64,000 nucleotides of DNA from Anaerosacchariphilus polymeriproducens (GTDB lineage: Bacteria > Bacillota > Clostridia > Lachnospirales > Lachnospiraceae): the NCBI RefSeq assembly GCF_003363435.1, contig NZ_QRCT01000050.1, positions 310,001-374,000 on the forward strand, given 5' to 3'. This document shows, piece after piece, positions 8,379 to 17,297 of this stretch. The position numbers were made by a program, and so were the translations under genes. The notes below the pieces were generated by a model. The model ran no database searches and was not told where the DNA came from. It worked only from the letters and a program-made list of their open reading frames with translations. Position 1 is the first letter of the stretch. Each line of letters starts with the position of its first letter.

Positions 8379-8452
8379 ATGGACGCAATAAGAATAGATA
8401 TAGAAAAGTTAGTTAAAAAGAGTTGGAATCAGTAAATGATATTTGTATTTAA
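8379..8452 (+). pseudogene. Frameshifted copy of the 3966 mini-gene
   Basis: After AAGGAGGTGG the frame from ATG 8379 encodes MDAIRIDIEKLVKK and then stops at 8435. Inserting one base near 8421 restores the reading ELESVNDICI with a stop at 8452, matching the ELDSANEC end of the mini-protein at 3966. The copy therefore carries a one-base deletion. Both copies lie directly before larger phage genes. Confidence 0.5.
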
Positions 8453-8501
8453 GCACATTAAACCACGAATGATATTTAAAATACTAAGGAGAAAAACTGA
8501 T

Positions 8502-9692
8502 TTGAGAAAATATGAAAATGTAAACATAAACAAATTAATACCATATGCGAGAAACGCAAGAACGCATAATGCAGAACAGATAAAAAAACTGCAGGCAAGT
8601 ATTAGAGAGTTTGGTTTTCTTAATCCTATATTGATTGATGAAAAATTTAATATCATAGCTGGCCATGCACGAATAGAGGCCGCAAAAGAAGAGGGACGAA
8701 AGGAAGTCCCTTGTTTATTTGTAGAAGACCTAACGGAAGCACAAAAGAAAGCTTACCTATTAGCGGATAACCGGTTGGCATTAGATGCCGGATGGGATAT
8801 GGAACTGTTAAAGTTAGAAATTGAAGAATTAAAAGAGTTAAACTTTGATTTAAATCTTACTGGTTTTCAGATGGAAGAATTGGATGACTTTATTTTTGGC
8901 GAAGAGGAGGAAGTAAAAGAAGATGATTATGAAATCGAACTCCCGGAAAAACCTAAATCTAAAGAGGGAGATCTTTATCAATTAGGAAGGCACAGGTTGC
9001 TATGCGGTGACAGTACCAATCAAGAAGTAATCAAGAGACTGTTAGGGGATAATCAGGCGGATTTATTTATAACAGATCCACCTTACAACGTAGCTTATGA
9101 GGGAAAGACAAAGGATGCAATGAAGATACTAAATGATTGTATGGAGAGTGATTCCTTCCGCAAGTTTTTAGTGGATTCTTTTTGGGCAGCAGATAAAGTG
9201 ATGAGACCGGGAGCAGCTTTTTATATATGGCATGCAGATTCCGAAGGTTATAACTTTAGAGGTGCATGTTTAGAAATGGATTGGAAGGTGCGACAATGCC
9301 TGATCTGGAATAAAAACGCTATGGTATTAGGCAGACAAGACTATCAATGGAAGCATGAGCCTTGTTTGTACGGGTGGAAACCGGGCGCACCTCATGTATG
9401 GGAGAATGATCGTTCGCAGACGACTATATTAAATTTTGATAGACCGAACCGAAATGTAGAGCATCCAACCATGAAGCCTATCCTTTTGTTCGATTATCAG
9501 ATAAAAAATAATACAAAGCCGGGAGAGATCGTACTGGATTCGTTTGCCGGCAGCGGCACCACAATAATGGCATGTGAACAAAATGGAAGGAATGCCTATT
9601 GTTGTGAATTGGATCCTAAATATGTGGATGTCATAATTAACAGGTGGGAATCTTTTTCCGGAGAAAAAGCGCAAAAAGTAGTGGTGGTGTAG
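8502..9692 (+). CDS. ParB-domain/DNA methyltransferase fusion (beta-class N6-A or N4-C)
   Basis: I prefer TTG 8502, preceded by AAGGAG, because the frame back to ATG 8436 reads through the decayed mini-gene and is not family-like. The N-terminal ~100 residues are a ParB/sulfiredoxin domain (NVNINKLIPYARNARTHN, IIAGHARIEAAK). The C-terminal half is a methyltransferase with motif IV DPPYNVAYEG ahead of motif I FAGSGTT, which is the beta-class order. Such fusions are common in Firmicute prophages next to the small terminase. They modify phage DNA, probably against host restriction or for packaging. No partner endonuclease gene is present, so it is an orphan methylase. Confidence 0.9.
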   Translation: MRKYENVNINKLIPYARNARTHNAEQIKKLQASIREFGFLNPILIDEKFNIIAGHARIEAAKEEGRKEVPCLFVEDLTEAQKKAYLLADNRLALDAGWDMELLKLEIEELKELNFDLNLTGFQMEELDDFIFGEEEEVKEDDYEIELPEKPKSKEGDLYQLGRHRLLCGDSTNQEVIKRLLGDNQADLFITDPPYNVAYEGKTKDAMKILNDCMESDSFRKFLVDSFWAADKVMRPGAAFYIWHADSEGYNFRGACLEMDWKVRQCLIWNKNAMVLGRQDYQWKHEPCLYGWKPGAPHVWENDRSQTTILNFDRPNRNVEHPTMKPILLFDYQIKNNTKPGEIVLDSFAGSGTTIMACEQNGRNAYCCELDPKYVDVIINRWESFSGEKAQKVVVV

Positions 9693-10121
9693 ATGGCAGG
9701 ACAAAGACAGCCGGTTGAGTTATTACAAGCAAAAGGGAAAAAACACCTTACTAAGGCTGAAATTGAGAAACGAAAACAAAAAGAATTAAAGATTGAATCA
9801 AAGGAAATTGTTGTTCCGGATTATTTACCGGAAAGTTTAAAACAGGAATTTCATGAAACAGCCAAACGCTTGTCTGAGATTGAACTATTTACGGATTTAG
9901 ATGTGGATGGACTTGCTCGTTATTTATTATCCAAGCAGGTCTATTTAACGTATACGCAAAAACTTGCGAGAGCATCAAAAGGTGAAGATATTAGTTTGAT
10001 CGCAAAACTATCCACAATTCAAGACAAAGCATATAAACAATGCAGGAGTGCGGCAAATGATTTGGGATTATCGATTACGTCAAGGTGTAAATTGACGATA
10101 CCGAGGAAAGAAGAAACTTGA
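9693..10121 (+). CDS. P27-family small terminase-like protein
   Basis: A 142-residue helical protein starting one base after the methylase stop. The region around residues 50-135 fits the P27 family: FTDLDVDGLARYLLSKQVY helix, then a DLGLSITSRCKLTIP ending that is typical of the family. The small terminase recognises phage DNA and starts packaging. A second, shorter P27-like gene lies at 10788, so the division of labour is unclear. Confidence 0.75.
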   Translation: MAGQRQPVELLQAKGKKHLTKAEIEKRKQKELKIESKEIVVPDYLPESLKQEFHETAKRLSEIELFTDLDVDGLARYLLSKQVYLTYTQKLARASKGEDISLIAKLSTIQDKAYKQCRSAANDLGLSITSRCKLTIPRKEET

Positions 10122-10150
10122 TGTAGAACCATAAAATAAAGGATAACGAA

Positions 10151-10483
10151 ATGACAACACAAGAGATTATTGAATTAATCAAGATCGATAAGCTGTATCA
10201 ATTTTATAAGAGTAAAGAGTGGATGAGTTTAAAGAATGAAGTGTTAAAGGAGCATCACAATGAATGTGTTTGGTGCAAGCAGCAGGGGATCATTAAGAAA
10301 GCAGTGACCGTACATCATGTTCAGTTCGTAAAGAAACATCCATATCTTGCGCTCAGTCGATACTATACATACAAAGGCAAGACCTATGAAAATTTGCTTC
10401 CTTTATGTCATGACTGTCATGATAAAGCACATGGAAGATTTCAATATAAAAAGAAAGAGCAATGGAATGAGGAGAAGTGGTAA
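10151..10483 (+). CDS. HNH endonuclease (packaging-associated)
   Basis: A 110-residue HNH nuclease. CVWCKQQG supplies the first zinc pair, TVHHVQFVKKHP carries the catalytic HH, and NLLPLCHDCHDKAHG the second zinc pair and terminal His. HNH proteins of this size next to terminase genes are known to be needed for cos-site cleavage in several phages. A GC-cluster cos-like sequence lies 190 bases downstream. Confidence 0.9.
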   Translation: MTTQEIIELIKIDKLYQFYKSKEWMSLKNEVLKEHHNECVWCKQQGIIKKAVTVHHVQFVKKHPYLALSRYYTYKGKTYENLLPLCHDCHDKAHGRFQYKKKEQWNEEKW

Positions 10484-10692
10484 TGAATCTTTCTGACAAA
10501 GTAGTGTTCACAGGGCATGCGTATCGGATCGCGAAGATATTCCGGTATGACCTATTATTTAAAGATAAAGTATTTACCATAAAAGAGATCAAGAGAGATT
10601 GCTGCAATCAATATTTGATATTTAAAGAGATAGAAGGTGCTTATAGTGAAAAATTATTTCATCATGTAAATAGTACCCCCGTCCCCCCATAA
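10483..10692 (+). CDS. Small phage protein
   Basis: A 69-residue protein from ATG 10483, which overlaps the HNH stop by one base (TAATG). The longer GTG frame at 10477 is less likely. A beta-rich composition with FKDKVFTIKEIKRDCCNQYLIF suggests a small SH3- or barrel-like fold. The last codons overlap the C-cluster of the cos-like region. Function unknown. Confidence 0.5.
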   Translation: MNLSDKVVFTGHAYRIAKIFRYDLLFKDKVFTIKEIKRDCCNQYLIFKEIEGAYSEKLFHHVNSTPVPP

Positions 10693-10732
10693 CCCCTATT
10701 TTGATTGGGGAACCAAGCAACGGGGAGGGGGC
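10674..10732. other. Nested C-cluster/G-cluster dyad, candidate cos site
   Basis: On the plus strand ACCCCCGTCCCCCC (from 10674) and AACCCC (10691) are followed within 40 bases by TTGGGG and CGGGGAGGGGGC (to 10732), which forms a nested dyad in AT-rich DNA. It lies between the HNH nuclease and terminase genes, where cos sites of such phages are usually found. Confidence 0.4.
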
Positions 10733-10787
10733 TTGCATCCAAAGAAAAATGAATTTCTGAAAAATCCTTGAAAAAAGGAGGGGAAAT

Positions 10788-11072
10788 ATGGCAAGACCGA
10801 CCAAAGAAATGGAATTACGAAAAGAGACGGAAGCTACAATTTTAAAGGCTTTAAAGCTAAACCATACAGATGAAAAATATCTAAGAGACCAGGTAGACGA
10901 ATACATGAAGTTTTATGACAATTTAGCCCGGATAAATGCCAAATTAGAAAAGGATTTAGAGATTGAATTATTGAAAGAAAAGAGGCAGATCACAAAAGAA
11001 ATGAGAAGTATTTTGCTTTTTCTTGGATTAAAACCAGAAGAGCAGGGAGCTGGTACCATTGAAGCATTATAG
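10788..11072 (+). CDS. Second small terminase-like protein
   Basis: A 94-residue protein with a helical core YLRDQVDEYMKFYDNLARINAKL and C-terminal RSILLFLGLKPEEQG, resembling the C-terminal half of P27-type small terminases. A strong GGAGGGG site precedes ATG. It overlaps the large-terminase start by 14 bases, which is the usual coupling of small and large subunits, so this may be the true small subunit for this terminase. Confidence 0.65.
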   Translation: MARPTKEMELRKETEATILKALKLNHTDEKYLRDQVDEYMKFYDNLARINAKLEKDLEIELLKEKRQITKEMRSILLFLGLKPEEQGAGTIEAL

Positions 11073-12714
11073 TAAGTATATTGATCCTTATATGCAGAGG
11101 ATTCTTGAACATGAAGTGGAGCATTGTAAAGAACAAGAGCAGATGATTCTTAACAATGTCATTCCGGCTATAGAACGGGATGATGTTTATATCGATGAAC
11201 AGAAAATTGAAGAGGGTCTTTCCTTACAAAAGTACTTTCCATATCAGTTGATTGAATGGGAAGTTTTTTTATTTGCTTTAATTGTTGGAGTCAAGTTTCA
11301 AGATACCGATGATATTTATTTTAATGATATTCGAATCTTGGTAGGGCGTGGAAGTGGTAAGAATGGATTTGTTTCTTTCTTATGCTTCTATTTTTTATCC
11401 CCCTATTATGGAATTCGAAATTATGATATCGATCTGCTGGCCAATTCAGAAGAGCAGGCAAAGCGAAGCTTTACAGATGTCTACAATGTGATCACAGATA
11501 ATCAAAACAAGGAATATATAAAAGTTTTGAAATCTCATTATTATGCGACCAAAGTCGAGATTGTAGGAAAAGTCACAAAGTCGACCTTGAAATTTAATAC
11601 CTCCTCCAAAAGGGGAAAAGATTCCAAAAGAAGCGGCTGCATTATCCTAGATGAGAAACATGAATATGTAGATGATACCAATATGAATACGTTAGCATCT
11701 GGTCTTGGAAAGGTAATACATGGAAGAATCATAACGATTACAACAGATGGTCATGTAAGGGGTGGTGTCCTTGATGTAGAGAAAGAACAAAATAAAGAGA
11801 TTCTTAGTAAATATAATCCGGACAATCAAACTTTGGTCTTTTGGTGCAGGATTGAAAAGCAGGAAGAATGGGACGATATTGAAAAATTAGTAAAAGCCAT
11901 TCCAAGTTTAAACGATTTTCCCAGTCTTAAGAGAATGATAAAAAAAGAAATTACGGATATGCCATTTAAACAAAATTATTATCCTGAGTTCATGGCAAAG
12001 CGGTGCAACTTTCCGATCGGGAACAAAGACTTAGAGGTTGCCTTATGGGAAGATATTTTAAAGACGAATAAAGAAGTAATTGATTTAAGAGGGTTTGATT
12101 GTGTAGGAGGAATTGATTATGCCAAGACCAATGATTTTGTAGGATGCGTATTAGTGTTTAAAGTAGAAGGAAAATATTATGCGATTCAACAAACCTTTGT
12201 GTGTAAAAAATCAAGAGATCTACCAGGAATCAAAGCACCTTTACATGACTGGGAAAAGAAAGGTGATCTGATATTTGTGGATGATGTGGACATTAATCCG
12301 GTCTTGATTGCGGAATGGTTTTATGAAATGGGTTCTAAATATAATATCAAGAAAATTGCAATTGATAACTTCCGGTATACCTTATTAAATTCCGCATTAA
12401 AGGAAATTGGCTTTGATGCTTTTGAAAGAAAAAATGTAATAAGAATCAGGCCGAGCGATCTGATGAAAGTGCAGCCGGTCATTAATTCTGCTTTTATCAA
12501 CCATAACATCATATGGGGCGATCTTCCTATCATGAGATGGTATACCAATAATACAAAGCTCGTTCAAAATGGAGTGAATTATGAGTATGGAAAGATAGAA
12601 GCAAATTATCGGAAAACAGATGGATTTATGGCATTCGCTGCCGCGATGACACTTGCTGACAATGAGATAAAGCCAAAACCAAAAGTGTCGAACATACCGA
12701 CCCTGGTATTCTAA
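11059..12714 (+). CDS. Terminase large subunit
   Basis: A 551-residue packaging motor. Walker A is VGRGSGKNG at residues ~95-103, Walker B CIILDE at ~194-199 with the catalytic Glu. The nuclease domain starts with GGIDYAKTND around Asp353, and a second acidic site lies near DDVDIN. It starts at TTG 11059 inside the previous gene. It cuts concatemeric DNA and pumps it into the prohead with ATP. Length and motif spacing are normal for the Terminase_1 family. Confidence 0.93.
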   Translation: MKHYSKYIDPYMQRILEHEVEHCKEQEQMILNNVIPAIERDDVYIDEQKIEEGLSLQKYFPYQLIEWEVFLFALIVGVKFQDTDDIYFNDIRILVGRGSGKNGFVSFLCFYFLSPYYGIRNYDIDLLANSEEQAKRSFTDVYNVITDNQNKEYIKVLKSHYYATKVEIVGKVTKSTLKFNTSSKRGKDSKRSGCIILDEKHEYVDDTNMNTLASGLGKVIHGRIITITTDGHVRGGVLDVEKEQNKEILSKYNPDNQTLVFWCRIEKQEEWDDIEKLVKAIPSLNDFPSLKRMIKKEITDMPFKQNYYPEFMAKRCNFPIGNKDLEVALWEDILKTNKEVIDLRGFDCVGGIDYAKTNDFVGCVLVFKVEGKYYAIQQTFVCKKSRDLPGIKAPLHDWEKKGDLIFVDDVDINPVLIAEWFYEMGSKYNIKKIAIDNFRYTLLNSALKEIGFDAFERKNVIRIRPSDLMKVQPVINSAFINHNIIWGDLPIMRWYTNNTKLVQNGVNYEYGKIEANYRKTDGFMAFAAAMTLADNEIKPKPKVSNIPTLVF

Positions 12715-12727
12715 GGAGGTGGAAAGA

Positions 12728-13885
12728 TTGGGATTTATGACGTTTTTAGAGAAGTGGTTCCCGATGAAGGAAATCCATGGATCTTGTTCTATTATTGTAG
12801 ATATACCGGCTGAATTATATTATAAAGAGCTTGCACTCTATACTGGTATTTCTCTTTTAGCGAACGCGATAGCAAAATGCGAGATTAAGACCTATGTGGA
12901 TCATGCACCGGTAAAGGATAGAGATTATTATTGCTTAAATGTTTCTCCAAATCCAAATGAGAGCAGCAGTCAATTCTGGCATAAGGTAATTGAAAAAGTA
13001 ATTAGAGGAGGTGAGGCACTTGTTATAGAAACAAATGGAAATTTATATTGCGCAGATTCTTATTGTGTGAAAGAAGAAAGACCGATCATCGGAAATAGTT
13101 ATCAAAATATTTCGGTGGGGAATTTTACATTTACCAAGACATGGGGTGCCAATGATGTTTATTTGTTCCGGTTAGATAACACGGAAATAGGTGGTTTGTT
13201 AAATGGGATGTCAAACGAATACAATAAATTGATATCCGCTGCAGCGAAATCTTATAAACAAAGCAATGGCAGTAAATTCAAGTTACATATCGAAGGTGCA
13301 AAAGCCGGTGATAAAGAGTTCAATAAGGAGTTTGAAGAAACGATAAAAAAGCAATTAGCCACCTTTATGGAAAATGAGTATTCGATTTATCCGGAATTTG
13401 AAGGCTATGAGCTTACCTCTTTTAAAGAGTCAAATCCAAAAAATGCAGATGATCTCATTAAATTAAGAAAAGATATGTTCGAAATTGTAGGACAAGCCCT
13501 TAAGATTCCGCAGACTCTTATGAGCGGAAATATTACGAACATGAATGAGATAACAAAAGTATTTTTGACCTTTGCGGTGGATCCGTTAGCGGATATGATA
13601 GCGGAGGTTTTGAATAAGCGTGCTGGTTTTGAAAACTGGGTGAAAGGAAGTTTTTATAAAATGGATACCGGTAAGATCAATCATAGGGATATTTTCGAAA
13701 TAGCGCAGAGCATCGATAAGTTGATTGCCTGCGGTTCTATGTGCATTGACGAATTAAGAGAGGAATTAGGTTATGAGGCATTGAACACACCTTTTAGCAG
13801 GCAGCATTTTATGACGAAGAACTATGAAAAGATCGAGCAGTTATTAAAACAAATGGTGGAAGGAGGTGAGATGGGGAATGAATAA
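12728..13885 (+). CDS. HK97-family portal protein
   Basis: About 385 residues from TTG 12728. The upstream GTG 12719 overlaps the AAGGAGG site and is rejected. Segments typical of HK97-type portals include LALYTGISLLANAIAKCEI near the N-terminus, LNVSPNPNESSSQFW and KIPQTLMSGN. The protein forms the dodecameric ring through which DNA enters. It is shorter at the C-terminus than many relatives but contains the core wing and crown regions. It overlaps the protease gene by 8 bases. Confidence 0.88.
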   Translation: MGFMTFLEKWFPMKEIHGSCSIIVDIPAELYYKELALYTGISLLANAIAKCEIKTYVDHAPVKDRDYYCLNVSPNPNESSSQFWHKVIEKVIRGGEALVIETNGNLYCADSYCVKEERPIIGNSYQNISVGNFTFTKTWGANDVYLFRLDNTEIGGLLNGMSNEYNKLISAAAKSYKQSNGSKFKLHIEGAKAGDKEFNKEFEETIKKQLATFMENEYSIYPEFEGYELTSFKESNPKNADDLIKLRKDMFEIVGQALKIPQTLMSGNITNMNEITKVFLTFAVDPLADMIAEVLNKRAGFENWVKGSFYKMDTGKINHRDIFEIAQSIDKLIACGSMCIDELREELGYEALNTPFSRQHFMTKNYEKIEQLLKQMVEGGEMGNE

Positions 13886-14654
13886 GTATTATTCTATGGC
13901 AGTTGATGAAGGGACTAAGGCAGCAAGTATTCAAATTTACGGTGATATTACTTCTTTTCCTTGGTCGGAAAGTGATGTTTCAAGCTTTAACTTATCCAAA
14001 GAAATTGAAGGGTTAGACGTGAATACCATTGAGGTCTATATCAATTCTTATGGGGGAGAGGTTTCTGAGGGATTAGCAATCTATAATTCGCTCAAAAGAC
14101 ATAAAGCAAAAATCAAAACGGTTTGTGATGGATTTGCGTGTTCCATTGCATCGGTCATATTTATGGCAGGTGATGAAAGGGTCATGTCAAATGCATCCTT
14201 GCTTATGATTCATAATGCTTGGACTTACACAGCAGGAAATGCGAACGATTTAAGGAAAGCAGCAGAGGATCTGGAGGTGATTACGCAGGCATCCATTCAT
14301 GCTTATATGGAATCGGTAACGATCAGTGAGGAAGAGTTAAAAAATCTTCTTGATCATGAAAGCTGGTTGTCAGCAAACGATGCACTGGAAAAAGGATTTG
14401 TAACGTCTGTGGTCGGTGAGACCAAAAGTGATAAAGTCAGTCAAAGCGCAAAAAGGAGTGTACTGAATTTTGTTAAGGCAGCATTGGAAAAAGAGGATGC
14501 TGCAACGGATGATGAGCCGGAGGAACCAAAAAAGCCGGAAGAAGAACCAGGTGACAAGCAGGAAGAAGAGGATGATAAAGAAAAAGAGGAAGACGACAAA
14601 GTGACGGAGAGTAAGCAAAGGCTTAACTCTTTTTTTCATGCAATTTTGAAATAA
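13878..14654 (+). CDS. ClpP-like head maturation protease
   Basis: A 258-residue protein from ATG 13878, 9 bases after AAGGAGGTG; the earlier GTG 13866 lies within that site. ClpP fold landmarks are YINSYGGEVSEGLAIYN, the nucleophile Ser89 in GFACSIAS and His112 in LMIHNAW. An acidic, lysine-rich, low-complexity tail of ~50 residues (from ~200) may act as internal scaffold. It cleaves capsid or scaffold proteins during prohead maturation and lies between portal and capsid genes as usual. Confidence 0.92.
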   Translation: MNKYYSMAVDEGTKAASIQIYGDITSFPWSESDVSSFNLSKEIEGLDVNTIEVYINSYGGEVSEGLAIYNSLKRHKAKIKTVCDGFACSIASVIFMAGDERVMSNASLLMIHNAWTYTAGNANDLRKAAEDLEVITQASIHAYMESVTISEEELKNLLDHESWLSANDALEKGFVTSVVGETKSDKVSQSAKRSVLNFVKAALEKEDAATDDEPEEPKKPEEEPGDKQEEEDDKEKEEDDKVTESKQRLNSFFHAILK

Positions 14655-14668
14655 TAGGAGGAAACAAT

Positions 14669-15847
14669 ATGTTATCAATTACAAAAAGACAGCAACAGGA
14701 TTCTGTAGCAGCGTTACAAAAAGCATTAAGCGGTGGAACCGAGGATGAAATTAAGCAAGCATGGGAGCAGTTCCATGAATCAATCGTTGCTTCTGTGAGA
14801 CAGGATTATGAAGAGGCCAGTGGAAATCATACCATTTTGGCACAAAGAGGATACCGCCAGTTAACGAAAGAAGAACATGGATATTATGAAAAGTTGATTC
14901 AAGCCGGAAAAGAGGCAAATCCACAACAGGCAATGACAAATCTTTTAAGCAATGAGATCATGCCAAGTACCATTATAGAAGATGTCTATAAAGATTTAAT
15001 CGAAGAGCATCCATTACTATCAAAGATTAATTTCCAAAATGTAAAATATCTTACCCGATGGATTTTGAATGACCACTCAAAACAGAGTGCGGTATGGGGA
15101 GAATTAAACAGTACCATTACACAAGAAATTACATCCGGTTTTAAGACCATTGAAATCAATCAATGTAAGTTGACCGCCTTTACGGTGATCGAAAAAGATA
15201 TGCTTGATCTAGGACCGACATTTCTTGACGGATATATCAGGACGTTCTTAAAGGAAGCATTGCTTTGTGGATTAGAAAAGGCAATTGTAGATGGTACCGG
15301 AAAATCCTGCCCGATCGGATTGAGCAGGGATATCCATGAAGGAGTATCTGTTACAGATGGTGTATACCCAAGAAAAGCTCCTGTCGCAGTCACTTCTTTT
15401 GAACCAAAGGAATATGGTGCTCTATTAGCTGGGTTAGTAAAAACAGAAAAAGGGAAGATCCGTAAATTTGAAAAGGTATTAATGATCTGTAATCAAGTGG
15501 ATTACTTAACCAAGATCATGCCGGCGACCACCGTATTAAATGGAGCAGGTGCGTATGTGAATAATCTTTTTCCGTTTCCAACAGAAGTGGTCATTTCAAA
15601 TGAGTTAGCGACCGGTGAAGCCATTGTTTGCTTACCGGAAGAGTATTTTATGGGTATTGGTGGAAGTAAGGAAGGCGTGATCGAATACTCAGATGATTTC
15701 AAATTCCTTGAAGATAAGAGAGTATTCAAAATTAAAATGTATGGCAAGGGGAAAGCGTATGATAATACAGCTGCACTCTTATTAAATATTGCAAAACTAG
15801 ATCCTGCTTATATCACAGTCAAAAACTATGAAACACCGGTCGTATAA
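14669..15847 (+). CDS. HK97-type major capsid protein
   Basis: A 392-residue protein following the protease by 14 bases. The N-terminal ~100 residues are helical and probably the removable delta domain. The core has EIMPSTIIEDVYKDL, TRWILNDHSKQSAVWGE, an ALLCGLEKAIVDGTGKSCP segment and LPEEYFMGIGG, all features of HK97-fold capsids. It forms the icosahedral shell. Confidence 0.92.
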   Translation: MLSITKRQQQDSVAALQKALSGGTEDEIKQAWEQFHESIVASVRQDYEEASGNHTILAQRGYRQLTKEEHGYYEKLIQAGKEANPQQAMTNLLSNEIMPSTIIEDVYKDLIEEHPLLSKINFQNVKYLTRWILNDHSKQSAVWGELNSTITQEITSGFKTIEINQCKLTAFTVIEKDMLDLGPTFLDGYIRTFLKEALLCGLEKAIVDGTGKSCPIGLSRDIHEGVSVTDGVYPRKAPVAVTSFEPKEYGALLAGLVKTEKGKIRKFEKVLMICNQVDYLTKIMPATTVLNGAGAYVNNLFPFPTEVVISNELATGEAIVCLPEEYFMGIGGSKEGVIEYSDDFKFLEDKRVFKIKMYGKGKAYDNTAALLLNIAKLDPAYITVKNYETPVV

Positions 15848-15887
15848 GCATGGTGAATACTAGTTATTATTGAGAAAGGAGAAGGGA

Positions 15888-16193
15888 ATGGATGAGGTGA
15901 AAATGAAACAGTTAGTTGAGCTGGTAAAAGCGAAACTAAAAATCACTTGGAATGAGGATGAAACGAATTCCAGAATAAGGGATATTGTAGAAGCAGCAAT
16001 TCCTACGCTGAATCACAAGCTGGGGGTTGCTGCTTTTGATTATACGAAATGCAGTCAAGAACGAAATCTGTTTTTTAATTACTGCATGTATGAGTGGTGG
16101 GATCGTATTGATGAATTTGACAGGAATTATTCCGGAGAAATGATGCAGATAAGGATCAAGAACGAGGTGGCTCAATATGCAAAACCAGAATAG
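15888..16193 (+). CDS. Head-tail connector (gp6-like)
   Basis: About 101 residues from ATG 15888 after AGGAGAAGGG. An N-terminal LVKAKLKITWNEDETNSRIRDIVEAA helix matches the gp6-like DNA-packaging connector family (LKxxLxIxxxxxDxxI). It follows the capsid gene as in HK97-type phages and overlaps the next gene by 17 bases. Confidence 0.8.
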   Translation: MDEVKMKQLVELVKAKLKITWNEDETNSRIRDIVEAAIPTLNHKLGVAAFDYTKCSQERNLFFNYCMYEWWDRIDEFDRNYSGEMMQIRIKNEVAQYAKPE

Positions 16194-16524
16194 TTATAAA
16201 GACGGAATTGCTCACATTTATAAAGAAGTAATGATGAAAACAGATTTTAGAGCGAAGACCAATGTAAAGAAAAAAGCTGACATGGAGTTGATTGTTAAGC
16301 TTGCGTTTGATGAAAAATCAAAGAGGCAGTCAGATGTTATTTTTGCAGAACAGATGTCCAGTACATTATCCTTAAAAATCGTGACCCCGTTTGTAAATGG
16401 TATCTCAAACAGTAACAAAGTAATTATTTCCGATTATTTGTATGATATTTTCTATATCGACCATGACAAGGCTAGGAATGAACTTTATTTTTATTTGGAG
16501 GGGGTGCAGCCGATTGCTGAATGA
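16177..16524 (+). CDS. Head closure/adaptor protein
   Basis: A 115-residue protein in the position of the phage head-tail stopper. It has beta-rich C-terminal sequence (SNKVIISDYLYDIFYIDHDKA) and no other clear motif. Assignment is by size and gene order between the gp6-like connector and gp10-like gene. Confidence 0.6.
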   Translation: MQNQNSYKDGIAHIYKEVMMKTDFRAKTNVKKKADMELIVKLAFDEKSKRQSDVIFAEQMSSTLSLKIVTPFVNGISNSNKVIISDYLYDIFYIDHDKARNELYFYLEGVQPIAE

Positions 16525-16879
16525 AATAACAAAAAAGTTAGAGGAAATAGGCGAACATGTATTTTATGGACTTGCCATGGAAGAGGAGTTAAAAGCGTTA
16601 GACCATATTTGGAATTATACGGTTGTGGCAAGAGATAGTCTTAGTAAGGGAGGCACTTCAAGATGTGACTATCATCGATATTACAAAGTCGTGCTTGTAA
16701 GAGAGAACTATATCCCTGAAGATTATGAAAAAGAGATCATCAATAAATTGTTGGAAATTAAGGGGCTGAGACTTGCAGATAAGGAGTTTTCTTATCACTA
16801 TGGTGTGAAAAATAACACGAATACAATCGTAGAGTCCATCGAGATTACGTTCTGTAAATCAGAAAAAGGAAGTGTTTAA
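16514..16879 (+). CDS. Tail terminator/completion-like protein
   Basis: About 121 residues from TTG 16514, which follows a GGAGGGGG run and overlaps the previous gene by 11 bases. The longer frame from 16442 is an overlap artefact. Gene order suggests a head-tail joining or tail-completion role. Sequence shows an alpha/beta fold with YYKVVLVRENYIPEDYEKEI and no catalytic motif. Confidence 0.55.
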   Translation: MLNEITKKLEEIGEHVFYGLAMEEELKALDHIWNYTVVARDSLSKGGTSRCDYHRYYKVVLVRENYIPEDYEKEIINKLLEIKGLRLADKEFSYHYGVKNNTNTIVESIEITFCKSEKGSV

Positions 16880-16880
16880 A

Positions 16881-17297
16881 ATGATTCGGACTACATTTGA
16901 ATTGAACGATCAGGATGTGGAATTGTTAAAAAAGCAGATTATTGAATATGGAGATGGGGCAGAACGAGTGATCAACGATTATCTTCATAATGAAGCGGCT
17001 GTAAAAATGATGCGTTCCATCGAATCAAGACTTCCACAATCGAACAGAAGCTGGAAAACAAGAAAAACAGCTCCGGCAAGTAGTACACAGCCATTTATCA
17101 AAGAAACTTACAATTTATCCGTTGTAGTCCGGACAAAAACGGATTACAACTATCTTTATTTTCCGGATGATGGTTCGAACACGAAAAGACATCGAGGAAA
17201 CCAACAGTTCATGCAGCGTGGAGTGGACGCAGTTGCAAATGAATTAAGAGATGAAATGATAACAAGATTAGTAAGAAAGGCCGAGGAGGTAATTTAA
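16881..17297 (+). CDS. HK97 gp10-like tail component
   Basis: About 138 residues from ATG 16881, with AAGGAAG upstream. Features of the gp10 family are a long N-terminal helix, SIESRLPQSNRSWKTR, and a YNYLYFPDDGSN segment before a C-terminal helix. It is thought to take part in tail completion. The stop shares one base with the next start. Confidence 0.75.
   Translation: MIRTTFELNDQDVELLKKQIIEYGDGAERVINDYLHNEAAVKMMRSIESRLPQSNRSWKTRKTAPASSTQPFIKETYNLSVVVRTKTDYNYLYFPDDGSNTKRHRGNQQFMQRGVDAVANELRDEMITRLVRKAEEVI

Noticed and set aside
8436-8501. N-terminal extension of the methyltransferase from ATG 8436
   Set aside because: The extension lies in the decayed mini-gene and lacks a ribosome site; TTG 8502 has AAGGAG at proper distance and begins the ParB-like sequence.
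16442-16513. Long start of the tail-completion gene at 16442
   Set aside because: It overlaps the previous gene by over 80 bases in another frame; TTG 16514 follows a strong ribosome site.
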